From an uncultured bacterium (GTDB lineage Bacteria > Patescibacteriota > Gracilibacteria > Absconditabacterales > Absconditicoccaceae), in assembly GCA_946611795.1 (NCBI GenBank), contig CAMOEC010000004.1, forward strand, positions 1 to 45,192: a DNA stretch of 45,192 nucleotides, given 5' to 3'. How positions within the stretch are numbered: the stretch's first letter is position 1; every line of letters starts with the position of its first letter. The notes below the pieces were generated by a model, which was not told the DNA's origin, did no database searches, and saw only the letters and a list, made by a program, of their open reading frames with translations. The translations under genes were made by a program, and so were the position numbers. This document shows positions 32,743 through 43,393 of this stretch, piece by piece.

Positions 32743-33942
32743 ATGTGGTGAATTATATTATGAATTTTAGCCTTTATTGTGCTAGTAATTTTACATGAAT
32801 TTTGACATTTTACAGCTGCTAAAAAGTCTTGAGTAAAAGTAAAGGAATTCTGATTATGATTACCTCCAAAAGTTACAACTTTATGGAAAGATAAAACATG
32901 AACTGAATACACATTAAACTGGATTCCATTAGGATGATTTGTTCAACTTAAATGAGAAGATTGAGCTGATAACGAAGAAAATAGTGATCCAGATAGTTTT
33001 ATTAAAGCTAAAATGTGGAAAAAATTGATTATTGTTTTAGCTTGAGTTATTATGAACTGTATTACAGCATGGGTATTATTTACAATAAGCTTTACAGCTG
33101 GTATGAAACCAATGTGAGTACTACCTGATTGATATTTATGATTATATTCTGAAAGTTATGTATCTCCATCAATATCATTCCTTCAAAAACAATGATTTAT
33201 AAGCTGAGAAGTTGTGGATTGAGATATAATAGTTACATCAGTAATATGATGATGAGTTGCTGATAAATTATGATTCCAAACGTGAACAGTAATTAAATCA
33301 ATTAACTGAATAGAAATATCTCAAAAGAATTTAGCAGAAACTCTTGAATCAATATCAAATACAACAGGAAACGCTATAGCATATAGTTTCTCATGAGATA
33401 CAGCGGTTAATCAAGCAGAATTTGATTGTTGAGATGATTGTAAACTTTGAATAGTCTATAATACTACAGCATGAGATTTTGAAGTATTAGAAATTAAATA
33501 TCCTTTTCATAAGGCTATGTTAGCAGCATTCCATGAAATTAAGGCTGAATGGGATTTTACAATGGATAATTTAGCTAGAATCTGATCATTGATTGTTAAT
33601 TGAAAATGAACACAAGCAATAAATTCATTATCATGACCAGTTGCTATTGTTAAGGTATGACAGGTAATGTTTGAAAACCTTTGATTTGTTAGTTTCTTGG
33701 CATTTGTATGAATGATATCAATGGCTCTTGCTATTATGAATGTTCTACCATTACCAGCTCTCGATTGATGAAGATTTTGGGCAATTATAATTCAAAAATT
33801 ATTTAGAATAAAAGAAGAAAAATTCTCTATAGTTGAATGATATGTTAATTCAGTATTTCTTATCTTATTACTAATAATTTGAGTATTAATTATGATAAAA
33901 GATACTACTTTCTGGTGAGTAAATATCCCTTTCTTTAACTAA
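32743..33942 (+). CDS. rseP: Site-2 membrane metalloprotease RseP (M50 family)
   Basis: 399 aa from the chosen ATG; an in-frame ATG at 32695 would add 16 residues. HEFGH at residues 18-22 in the first membrane helix is the zinc-binding HExxH, and PLPALDGGRF near residue 345 supplies the third ligand Asp in the LDG motif. One PDZ-like region lies between (GFISGEVVDGDIIVTS, then FQTGTVIKSINGIEIS). RseP-type proteases cut membrane proteins and leftover signal peptides inside the membrane. The family usually starts a few residues before the first helix, which supports the shorter form. The Gly of HEFGH is UGA-encoded. Confidence 0.92.
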
Positions 33943-33953
33943 TAAGTAATCGG

Positions 33954-34790
33954 ATGAAAAAAATAATTTTCTGACTCTTATTAATTAGCTGATTATTAAC
34001 CATAGGTCAATTTGAATCATATTCATATTCAGCACAATCTGAAAAGCTAATAAAGACTTTTAATAATCAGATGTCGTCTATGACTGAACAAAAAAAGAAG
34101 GATTATCTTAATATAATTACTTCTATTCTTAATGAACCAAACGTTCAAAGGAATGCTAATTCTACCGCAAAAATATTAATTAAGGAGTTATGAGAACGAA
34201 GTGCTTCAGAATTAAATAAGCTCAAAAAAACTAAAACAACATCAAATATCGCAAAAAAATCAGATTGAACAAACTATCAAACGCTGTCAAACGTTGATTT
34301 TGATAAAGTAAGATCGACACTTCTATCATGGCATAACGATTTAAGAGCAGAAAAATGAATAGAAAAACTTGAATATCACAGTGATTTAGAAAAGTCAGCA
34401 GTTGCTTGGGCTAAAGAAATTGCAGATAATTGATTAACACAATGAGTTCATAAAAGAACTGAAAGTGATTGATTCTATAATTATAACAACATCAAAGATT
34501 GGTTTAATAATCTTAATGTATTCTTTCCTAACGAAACACAATGAAAGGCAGTATTCTCTGAGAGCGTTTGATATAGATATTATAAATGTAATAATTGAGA
34601 TTGTACAGATAAGCTAATTGAATCAGCTAAGAAAGTTTTTGATAGTTTCATTAAAGAATGAGAAAAAGGTACTCACTATAAAGCGATAGTTATGCCTCAT
34701 TTCAGTCGTATATGAATATGATTCTGATTAAATCCTACGACTAATATGGTATATGTTGTATTTCATTATGCTGAAGAAGTTGTCGAGTAA
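33954..34790 (+). CDS. Secreted CAP/SCP-domain protein
   Basis: 278 aa with an N-terminal signal sequence (FGLLLISGLLTIG). Residues 115-278 form a CAP (SCP/PR-1) domain: STLLSWHNDLRAEKGIEKLE, SAVAWAKEIADNG, VHKRTESD, FSESVGYRYY, and the final HYKAIVMPHFSRIGIGF and YVVFHYA strands. CAP proteins are secreted and act in adhesion, lipid binding or cell-wall contact. The start is 12 bases after the rseP stop, so the two form an operon. Confidence 0.8.
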
Positions 34791-34926
34791 TTTATTATTG
34801 AACTTGTTGTAAAAAAAGCTACATTCAAAATACAGATTTACAATTTAATATATAAAAATGTCGGTACTCTAGCATGTAATCTATAAATAACTATCAAATA
34901 ATATTTAATTCTTATAATACTTAACA

Positions 34927-36162
34927 ATGATTGATATTAAAAAAGTTCGTGATGATGTTCAAGCGTATAAGCAAATATGTGAAAAAAGACATATGGATAT
35001 TGATGTTGATGCTGTATTGGCATTAGATGATCAAAGAAAAGCTCTTCAATTAGAAATAGATCAAACTAAAGCTCAGCAAAAGCAACTTGCAGCTCAAAAA
35101 GATTATGAATGAGCTAAGAATCTTAAAACTAAAATTCAAGAATTGGAGAATAAACACTGAGAAATAGCTAAAGAACTTGAATGAAGATTACTTAAAATGC
35201 CTAATACTTCACTTCATCCAGATGTCCCAGAAGGAAAAGATGATAGTGAAAATGTTGTAGTAAAAACATATTGAGAAATTCCTCAGTTCGATTTCAAACC
35301 ACTTGATCATATCGAATTAATGAAAAAATATGATATGGTTGATATTGAAAGATGAGTAAAATTAGGATGAGCAAGAAGTTACTTCCTTAAATGAGATGGA
35401 ATGCTCCTAGAACAAGCTGTATTACAATATACATTAAAAAAATTAGTAGAAAGAGGATTTATTCCTATGCAAGTTCCAAATATTGTTAATCCTGAATGTT
35501 TAATTTGAACATGATATTTCCCTGGATGAGAAGAAGATGCTTATTGGATGGAAAGAGATGATCAATGGTTAATCTGAACTTCTGAAATCCCTGTAACAGC
35601 ATATCATATGAATGAAATACTTTCAGAAGATGAATTACCAAAAAAATATTGTGGTTATTCTACATGTTTCCGTCGTGAAGCTTGAACTTACTGAAAAGAT
35701 ACTGCATGATTATATAGAGTACATCAATTCCAAAAAGTAGAACAAGTTATTATTCTTCCTGAAGATGAAAAAATGTCTGATCAATATTATCATCAAATTC
35801 TACAAAACTCAATGGATGTTTTAACTGATTTCGAGCTTCCATATAGAGTATTACAACTTTGTAGCTGAGATTTAGCAATCTGAAAATATAACTCAAATGA
35901 TCTAGAGTGTTGGATGCCTTCAAGAAATTCATATTGAGAGACTCATTCTGTAACAGCGTTCTTAGACTTCCAAGCTAGAAGACTTAATCTTAAATATCGT
36001 GATAAAGAATGAAAGATTCATTATTGTTATACAATGAATAATACTGCTATCGCTACACCTAGAGTTCTAATCGCTCTTATAGAAAATAATCAAACTGCTG
36101 ATTGAAAGATAAGAATTCCAAAGGTATTACAACCATATATGGGTAAAGAAATTATCGGTTAA
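34927..36162 (+). CDS. serS: Seryl-tRNA synthetase
   Basis: 411 aa, close to the family length. The N-terminal arm is a long coiled coil (residues about 28-100) that grips tRNA-Ser. The class II catalytic core follows with [12 protein letters not shown], motif 2 [20 protein letters not shown] then QFQKVEQ, and motif 3 [17 protein letters not shown]. It charges tRNA-Ser in the cytoplasm. It is monocistronic and ends in a strong terminator. UGA-encoded glycines fall at conserved positions of motif 2. Confidence 0.96.
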
Positions 36163-36172
36163 GTATAATATA

Positions 36173-36199
36173 AAAAGGTTCTTCAATGAACCTTTTTTT
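36173..36199 (+). terminator. Terminator of serS
   Basis: AAAGGTTC / GAACCTTT perfect stem followed by T residues; it also closes the convergent gene that stops at 36201. Confidence 0.8.
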
Positions 36200-36200
36200 A

Positions 36201-37439
36201 CTATTTTTGAGAACAAACTACAACATCTTTTCATCATAAATCAGCTATTATATTTTCCCAAGCTCAAATTTTCTTAAAGTTACTATATAGTAAGTTAAAA
36301 CTAACCTTATCTTTTATAGTATTAAAAAATTTAATAAAATTATCTTTCTCTTCCTTTGTGATTTTATGGCATCAATTGCTATTTTTTACATATGCTATTT
36401 TTGAATATAGTTTCTCTTCAATATCATTTTCTGTAAAATCATTGTCACTTAAATAAAAAATGTTCCGTTTTCAGTTCACAGCAATTCAGATTCAATTAGT
36501 TATAAACTCAAAGCTAATTTTATCAACATTATTAGACTCAAGATTTTTGCGATAAAAAGCAATCTTAGAATAAGGTGGATATTTATTATAATGATTCATA
36601 AAATCTTCAACGTTATCAAAAAAGATTACTTTATTGGTTTCAGCCATTTTTCAATGCTGAAAATTACCAAAAAAGTCATTCATTTCATTTATTATTTCAG
36701 TATTTTTTCTATTAGGTTTTAAGATATAATCATTAACCTTTCTGATAATTTTTCATTCATTAACTCATCTTACATGAATACCTTCATGATCTACAAAATA
36801 ATCTTCTCATTGAAAGCTAATTATTAATCAAGAATGTCTCATTGAAGGCTCTCATAAAATTTTATCTTCAAGATTTTTGAATCTGAAAAATTTAATTTCA
36901 AGATCTAATCAGGCTTCTTTTAATTTTTTAAAAAAATTATAAAGCAATATTGTTCGATAGCTACAGCATCATCATTCAGGCATTCAATCAATTCACCAAT
37001 TTCTTCAGTATGACATCTGAAAAAACTGTTCTGAGACATTTTTATTGTTGAACTTATTTATTGAAGTCTTTGGAATACTATTATGTATCTTTGTAAAATA
37101 ACTATCTCAATCAAAGAAATTTATAAATCTACAAATATCATCAAAAAAAGCCTTCTTTTCATACTTGGACTTTGTTGATGTAATCTTATATTTTACTGAG
37201 TTGATAAGTTTTTTAATAAGATTATTTGTATCTTGCTCTAGTGAACTTAATTTTTTGTTATTTCTAATAGTAGAATAACTTACAAGTCTAAAGAGCTTTA
37301 AGAGTATTTTTTCAAATTCTTTTGTAATATATTCTGGATCCTGAGACGATTGTAAAACCTCAACCTCTTCAAGATTTAACCTAGAAAAATTTGAATTTCT
37401 CTTTTTGATGTCAGTAAATATAATTGTCTTATCTAGCAT
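36201..37439 (-). CDS. Protein with possible transglutaminase/NAT-like Cys-His-Asp centre
   Basis: 412 aa in a single frame with TGA as Gly; under standard code it breaks at residue 111. The N-terminal 110 residues are helical and charged. The middle reads MPEGGCCSYRTILLYNFFKK, then MRHSGLIISFQGEDYFVDHE, which has the order and spacing of the Cys...His...Asp triad of arylamine N-acetyltransferases and transglutaminases. The C-terminal part is unrecognised. If the triad is real, this is a second transglutaminase-fold protein in the window. The upstream TTG would add only two residues, so the ATG at 37439 was chosen. Confidence 0.6.
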
Positions 37440-37495
37440 AATCAAAGATATAATTAAATTAATAATTGTATAATAATATTATATTAAAATGTCAA

Positions 37496-37526
37496 TAAAA
37501 AAGTATCAGTAAATAACTGATACTTA
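37496..37526 (-). terminator. Terminator of UGA-free gene at 37537
   Basis: AAGTATCAG / CTGATACTT perfect stem; T run on the minus strand. Confidence 0.8.
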
Positions 37527-37536
37527 ATTGAGAAGA

Positions 37537-37902
37537 TTAGAATACTTTCACATACCTAATTTCAGTTAATGCAGCAATAACGAAGAAGACGAATGCTGAA
37601 GTAACGCCAACTGCTGCACCCCACGAAGCATCATTAGTTTTGACTGATAACAAGGTTATTATCAATACAAAGAATGAAACTCCAGCAGAAATTGTGAATA
37701 CTGTTGGGTGGAGTGAACGGCCATTGATTACAGTCTTTTCCCACTTATTTGTTATAATGAAGTGGGTAATAAGCAGAATAGAGGCAATAATGCAGGGGAT
37801 CAAAATGTAGTTAAATCTTTCACTACAATCAACATTGTCGTAAATGATTCCGTTTGCAATAGAACAGCAAACCAAACCAATCCAAAGTAAAAAAATTTCC
37901 AT
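37537..37902 (-). CDS. UGA-free 121-aa membrane protein (cassette 6)
   Basis: 121 aa with four hydrophobic helices and short loops (FLLWIGLVCCSIANGIIY; YILIPCIIASILLITHFII; VFTISAGVSFFVLIITLL; AVGVTSAFVFFVIAAL). All six glycines are GGN. It has its own promoter (37937-37965) and terminator. It is the first of three consecutive UGA-free genes. No family recognised. A TTG two codons upstream could extend it slightly. Confidence 0.75.
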   Translation of the reverse strand: MEIFLLWIGLVCCSIANGIIYDNVDCSERFNYILIPCIIASILLITHFIITNKWEKTVINGRSLHPTVFTISAGVSFFVLIITLLSVKTNDASWGAAVGVTSAFVFFVIAALTEIRYVKVF

Positions 37903-37936
37903 AGGCAATAATTTTATTGGTTTTGTTTATGTTAAT

Positions 37937-37965
37937 AATATAAGAAAGTAAAAATTAAAAAGCAA
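37937..37965 (-). promoter_or_regulatory. Promoter of UGA-free gene at 37537
   Basis: On the minus strand TTGCTT, 17 bases, TATATT, within the A/T-rich gap after the previous gene's terminator. Confidence 0.55.
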
Positions 37966-37968
37966 TAG

Positions 37969-38000
37969 AAAAAGCCTTGAAAGTAAAAAACAATCAAGGC
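37969..38000 (-). terminator. Terminator of UGA-free gene at 38008
   Basis: GCCTTG / CAAGGC stem with T-rich tail on the minus strand, just after the stop. Confidence 0.75.
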
Positions 38001-38007
38001 ATAATTT

Positions 38008-38448
38008 TTAACTGTAGCGCTCTCTAATTTCTTTAAGCTCTTCATCTGTAGGGAATCGGTAGTCACCTTCAGTATATCCACTTAACGAATGGCGAGATAA
38101 ATCATATCTGCTATGCCTTACAGAGTTGTCATCATCAACAGAAAGTCCGAGGAAGATGAATAACAAAGAAATTATTGAACAGCCTGAGGCGAAGACATTT
38201 CCGATATCACTAGTCCCAAGTATGGGAAGTGAAATAATCATGATGAAAAAAGATCCGACAGCAATGCCTCCACATAATAGAGCAGTAAAGAGAGGGGATT
38301 TAACACCTTTATTGTGTAAAATAACACAACAAACCAATGTAGGAATAGAAAGGAAAATGGTCCAATCATACCCACAATAAAGCATTGCATCCATAATAAA
38401 TATAGATGCTACAATGCTAATAACCCAAAAAATAATCTCCTTTTTCAT
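38008..38448 (-). CDS. UGA-free 146-aa membrane protein (cassette 7)
   Basis: 146 aa: four hydrophobic helices in the first 105 residues, then a polar Arg/Asp/Ser-rich cytoplasmic tail (DNSVRHSRYDLSRHSLSGY) ending RFPTDEELKEIRERYS. All eleven glycines are GGN. Own promoter (38500-38527) and terminator. The general build matches the neighbouring cassette at 37537 (about four helices) but the sequences are not obviously alike. No family recognised. Confidence 0.78.
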   Translation of the reverse strand: MKKEIIFWVISIVASIFIMDAMLYCGYDWTIFLSIPTLVCCVILHNKGVKSPLFTALLCGGIAVGSFFIMIISLPILGTSDIGNVFASGCSIISLLFIFLGLSVDDDNSVRHSRYDLSRHSLSGYTEGDYRFPTDEELKEIRERYS

Positions 38449-38499
38449 AATAGAATTTCAGTTAGTTTTTTATTTATATTTTATGTTTTTGTATTAACT

Positions 38500-38527
38500 A
38501 ATATACTATAAAAGTTAGAAAAGTCAA
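38500..38527 (-). promoter_or_regulatory. Promoter of UGA-free gene at 38008
   Basis: On the minus strand TTGACT, 16 bases, TATATT, in the divergent spacer shared with the 38649 gene. Confidence 0.55.
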
Positions 38528-38573
38528 ATAGAAAAATCCAATTTTAAAGCTAATATTTATATAATATAATTTG

Positions 38574-38602
38574 TTGAATTCAGATAACAAAATAAGTACA
38601 AT
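38574..38602 (+). promoter_or_regulatory. Promoter of UGA-free gene at 38649
   Basis: TTGAAT, 17 bases, TACAAT. Starts with the same ten bases as the promoter at 11540. Confidence 0.6.
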
Positions 38603-38648
38603 AAAATCACAAATAAATAATAATAAACAAACTAAAAAATAATGAATT

Positions 38649-39350
38649 ATGAGACAGTACATTGAATTAGCAAAGAAAGTTATCGAGAATGGTGGATTTC
38701 TCGAAGCTAAAAACGGTGAATCAATAACTATTGGTTTTGAGGTCTGGAGCGATGAAACATTCAGAGCTGTTCCACTCTATCCGCGTAAAGATCATACCAT
38801 AAGGTCTTCGTTTGTATCGTCATACTACTTGTTGAGATCATGTAACTTCAAGGATGAGGAGGGTAATTCTGTTGATATCGGAAGGTTGCTAGATATTTTA
38901 ACAGAAAAGTCGGAAACAAAGAGGCATTCTTTTGAGCTAACGGATTTTGACGGTATTGTATACAAATTCAATAATTTCGGAATGGCTTTTGAAAATATTG
39001 AAGGAGAAATTCCAAGTATTGAAACAACTCTTCATAGTCCTTCGCTCGATCATGTCTTGCCTACCATCCTGGATCAGCTGATATGGATGTTTATAATCCT
39101 TGGCTACTTTACAAAGATAACAAAATCGTGGGCAAAATCTCAAAACTATCTTACAGGCGAGGTGAAAATCAACATAACTGGAGTGATGAACGCTGTAAGC
39201 GTAAAAGGACTCCAGAAGAATCTTGATTCAATACTCACCGAACCATTTATGAATGTCCGCATATTGCCAAAAGCACACTATATCACAACTCTAGACTATG
39301 ATAAGCATGTGCTGATTGACCGCGACTTCCATAAACTCTACAATGTTTAA
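38649..39350 (+). CDS. UGA-free 233-aa hypothetical protein (cassette 8)
   Basis: 233 aa, soluble, the longest of the UGA-free genes. All thirteen glycines are GGN, whereas native genes of this size here use UGA for most glycines, so this one cannot be explained by chance. Visible features are an N-terminal helix-strand region (YIELAKKVIENGGFLEAKNG), a mid hydrophobic helix (LDQLIWMFIILGYF) and a basic C-terminus. Own promoter and terminator. No family recognised; searching this protein would be the quickest route to the source of the set. Confidence 0.85.
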   Translation: MRQYIELAKKVIENGGFLEAKNGESITIGFEVWSDETFRAVPLYPRKDHTIRSSFVSSYYLLRSCNFKDEEGNSVDIGRLLDILTEKSETKRHSFELTDFDGIVYKFNNFGMAFENIEGEIPSIETTLHSPSLDHVLPTILDQLIWMFIILGYFTKITKSWAKSQNYLTGEVKINITGVMNAVSVKGLQKNLDSILTEPFMNVRILPKAHYITTLDYDKHVLIDRDFHKLYNV

Positions 39351-39360
39351 CATTAACTAA

Positions 39361-39391
39361 AAGTCTATAAGGGATTCTTATAGGCTTTTTG
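39361..39391 (+). terminator. Terminator of UGA-free gene at 38649
   Basis: GTCTATAAG / CTTATAGGC stem followed by five T. Confidence 0.8.
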
Positions 39392-39520
39392 ATTAAAAAT
39401 ATGATTAAAATATGTCAAGCTTATATTGAATAATCAAAGAATAAATAATTGCTTTTTTATGCTAAATTACTATAAAGACTAATTGAGAGAAATTCGAATT
39501 TTTATATATTGTTAAATTGT

Positions 39521-42500
39521 ATGATTGATTGGATTTTGAATTTTATTTGATGAGATTACAATAAAAAGCAAATTGATGCTATTTTACCAATTGTTACTCA
39601 AATAAATCATTATTATGCAGATTTTGATAAATTATCTGATGATGAGATAAAGGCAAAAACAGATGAATTTAAAAAGAGATTACAAGACGGTGAAACACTT
39701 GATGATATCCTTCCAGAAGCTTTTGCTGTTGTAAAACAAGCATGTAAAAGATTAGTTTGAACAACTGTTAAAGTAAAATGACAAGAATTAACATGGAATA
39801 TGATTCCTTATGATGTTCAACTTATCTGATGAATTATCCTTCATCAAGGAAAAATTGCTGAAATGAAGACATGAGAATGAAAGACATTAGTTGCAGTAGC
39901 TCCAGTTTACCTTAATGCTTTAACTGGTAAATGAGTACACGTTGTAACAGTTAATGATTATCTTGCATCTCGTGATAGTGAATGGATGGCTCATGTTTAT
40001 ACATGGCTTTGATTAACTGTTTGATCAGTAGTAAAATCAACACCATTACAATCTAGAAGAGAGGAGTACTCAAAAGATATTACCTATGTTGAAAATACAG
40101 AATTATGATTTGATTACCTAAGAGATAATCTTGTAAAATCAATGAAAGAAAGATCTTTGACTTGGAGACCTTTAAATTATGCTATTGTCGATGAAATAGA
40201 TTCAATCCTTATTGATGAAGCTAGAACTCCATTAATTATTTCACAACCTAGAGAAGAACCAACAGAAAAATATACATATTATGCTCAAGTAGTTAATTTC
40301 TTAACACCTTGTTCTCAGAAAAAGAAGGTTTCTAAATGATTAATTTCAGAAATCCTTAATGATGAATACTGAAAAGAACAGGAAGAAGATTGAGATTACT
40401 ATATTGATGAAAAAACAAAGACTGCTCAACTTTCTTGAAAAGGTATTGCTAAACTTGAAGAAATCCTAAAGGTTGAAAATATCTATAAAGATATGGGTTA
40501 TGAAGAAATCCATCATATTGAAAATGCTCTTAAAGCCAAAGCAGTTTATATTAAAGATAAAGATTATATCGTCTCAAATGGTGAAGTTTTGATTGTTGAT
40601 GAACATACAGGACGTACAATGCCTTGAAGAAGATTTTCAGAAGGACTTCATCAAGCAATTGAGGCTAAAGAAGCTGTGAGAATTCAAAGAGAATCACAAA
40701 CAATAGCTACAATTACATATCAGAATTTCTTCAAACAATATAATAAACTTTGTTGAATGACTGGTACTGCTTCAACTGAATGAGAAGAATTTAATAAGAT
40801 CTATGAACTAGATGTTGTTATCGTTCCTACAAACAAACCAGTTATAAGAGTTGATATGAATGATAAAGTATATTTCAATCAACAAACTAAACGAAAATTT
40901 GTAAAAGATTATATTAAGTTCTATCATGAAATCTGACAACCAATCCTTATTGGTACTGCAGATATTGCAACATCAGAATATGTTTCAAAGATCCTTGAAA
41001 AAGAAGCAATAACACATTCTGTTCTTAACGCAAAATTCCATGAACAAGAAGCTAAAATCGTTTCAAATGCTGGTAAATATAGGTCAGTTGTAGTTGCTAC
41101 AAATATGGCTTGAAGATGAACAGATATTAAGCTAGAAGACTGACTTAATGAGAAAATGGCTCAAAATTATGTAAAATATTTTAGAAAGAACGCTAAAACT
41201 TGAGCAACATTAGTAGCTAAAATCTATTCAAAATTAGAGTTAGATTTAATAAAGAATGCTCTTAAAGAAGAATATCAATTATCTGATGGCTGGGATAAAA
41301 ATCTATTCAAATGAGTTGAAGTCGAAGATTGAAAAATATCAGTTGTTATTACTGAAAAAAGAAAAAATAACACAATTCCTTATGCTAAATTAACATTCAC
41401 ACCATCAGCTGTAGATTCATCTAAAGGAGTGATTGAAAAAGATCTATTCTTCTGATTATTTATTCTTGGTACAGAAAAACATGAATCAAGAAGAATTGAT
41501 AATCAGCTTAGAGGTAGAGCTTGAAGACAATGAGATCCATGAATATCAGTATTCTTCGTTGCACTTGATGATACGCTTATGAGAAAAATGTGATGAGAAA
41601 AATTCCAATCACTTGCATCAATGTTGCTTTCAAAAGATGATCTTGAGAACTTAGAGTTAACACAAAAGCAATTCTCAAAGAATATTACAAGAGCTCAAAA
41701 AGAAATTGAATGATGGTATTTTGGAATAAGAAAGCACTTATTTGATTATGATAGTGTTGTAGATAAACAAAGAAAGAGAGTATATAAGATTAGAGATGAA
41801 ATCTTATTAGCTGAAGATAGTGAAGAACTTCAAAAGAAATATGTAGAGAAACTTGAGGAAGATTTCTTAACTGAAAGTAAGAACATTATCTTAACTCAGA
41901 TTACAAGTGCAGAAACAACAGGACAATCAGTATCTGATTTACTAATTGTATTAAATAAAGAATTCTGACTTAATATTACACAACCTGAGCATGCTGAATT
42001 ATCTAAGTTAGATTATGAATCTCTTAAGGCAATGCTCATTGAAAGATTAGATGGATACTTTACTAGAGTCTTCTCTGAAATAGATACTAAAATTCTATTC
42101 CAAATCTTCAGAGAAGTACATCTTCACTTCTTAGATAAATTATGGATAGATCATATTGATGATATGCAAAACCTAAGAGAAAAAGTTGGACTTATGTCAT
42201 ATGCTCAAATGGATCCATTAGTTATTTATAAGAAAGAATCTTTTGAGAAATTCCAACAACTATTGGCTAACATTATTAATAGTACATCATCATATCTTCT
42301 AAAGCTTGACTTTGATGCTATAGCTACTCAACAGCAAGCAGCACAACTTATCCAAGAAGAAAATAATCAAGAAAAAGTAATAGAAATATTAAGTTCAGCT
42401 TCTCGTAATATGTGACCTGTTAGAAGACCACAACAACCTAAGCCTCAAGAAGATGCAAGAGCTAAAATATTTGAAAGTGCACCATCTTCTAATAGCGATG

Positions 42501-42646
42501 ACGATGTTGAAGTGTTTGAGGTAGTAGATGCTGATGAACCAGCTACAAATCAAGTTATTAAACCTCAAGGTAAAGTAAGACCAAATGATCCATGTCCTTG
42601 TTGAAGTGGTAAAAAATATAAAAAATGTCACTGAAAAGATGAATAA
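39521..42646 (+). CDS. secA: Preprotein translocase ATPase SecA, with enlarged NBD2 insertion
   Basis: 1041 aa. SecA motifs are in order: Q-motif region [11 protein letters not shown], Walker [28 protein letters not shown] (Walker B), [38 protein letters not shown], and the C-terminal zinc-binding [14 protein letters not shown]. SecA drives secreted proteins through SecYEG, here presumably the many lipoproteins and surface proteins nearby. Between GRGTDIKL and [13 protein letters not shown] lie about 100 residues (about 538-643) where E. coli has the roughly 30-residue variable subdomain. Otherwise complete and monocistronic. Confidence 0.97.
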
Positions 42647-42651
42647 TAATG

Positions 42652-42678
42652 GAGCTCCTTGAAATAGGAGCTTTCTTT
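42652..42678 (+). terminator. Terminator of secA
   Basis: GAGCTCC / GGAGCT stem with T-rich tail just after the secA stop. Confidence 0.7.
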
Positions 42679-42698
42679 AATGTTATATAAATGAATTT

Positions 42699-43283
42699 AT
42701 GACTAAAATATGAATAGATTGTGATGAAGTAATTTCAGAAACAATAGATGAGATACTAAAACGTTGAATCTTTAAAGATAAAAATATATCAAAGTCAGAT
42801 ATAACTTCTTATTATCTACGAGATATACCGAAATTGAATATGACGAAAGAAGATTGAGTGAAAGAATTTTTCTGATTCTTTGGTTCTGATGATTATTTTC
42901 AAACAAAACCAGTATCATGAGCACTAGAAAAATTAAAAGAATTAAAAGAACAATGATATGAGCTTTATGTAGTAACAGCAAGATCAGAACAATTTAAAGA
43001 AAGAACTATTAAACGAGTAAATGAGAACTTTGAATGAATCTTTTCATGATTTTTATTTATGAATCAGTTTAAGGAAAATGAGGTTCCAAAATCAAAATTA
43101 TGTAAGGATTTTTGAATCAAACTACTAATTGATGATAGTGTAAATAATATATTAGATATCAATAAAGAATGAATACCTTGAATCTTATTAGATAAGCCAT
43201 GGAATGCTTGAATAGAAGATAATAAACTGATAAAGAGATGTAAATCACGAGATGATGTAGATGTATCATATTTCCTAAAATAA
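42699..43283 (+). CDS. HAD-family 5'(3')-deoxyribonucleotidase-like phosphatase
   Basis: 194 aa. Motif I is GIDCDEVIS (the two Asp of DxD), motif II VVTARSEQF, and a late acidic motif KLLIDDSVNNI, as in the NT5C-type deoxyribonucleotidases of the HAD superfamily. Such enzymes dephosphorylate deoxynucleoside monophosphates. Starts at the ATG at 42699, 52 bases after secA; an overlapping ATG at 42691 is out of frame. Family fair, substrate inferred. Confidence 0.75.
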
Positions 43284-43393
43284 AGCACCTTTATAAAATT
43301 CTATTGTATCTCCAAAGTAATTCTTTATCAACAATATGTACATAAAAATTAATAAATAAAAGTTTTTCTTTATTTTTTTCTCTCATTAGATAA

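Noticed and set aside
36946-37037. Separate small minus-strand gene starting MSQNSFFRCH
   Set aside because: It is a 39-aa out-of-frame ORF; the overlapping frame with UGA as Gly runs continuously from 37439 to 36201 and carries the GGCC...H...D motif.
38126-38380. Plus-strand ORF of 84 aa
   Set aside because: It is antisense within the UGA-free membrane protein gene at 38008-38448, which has promoter, terminator and membrane helices.
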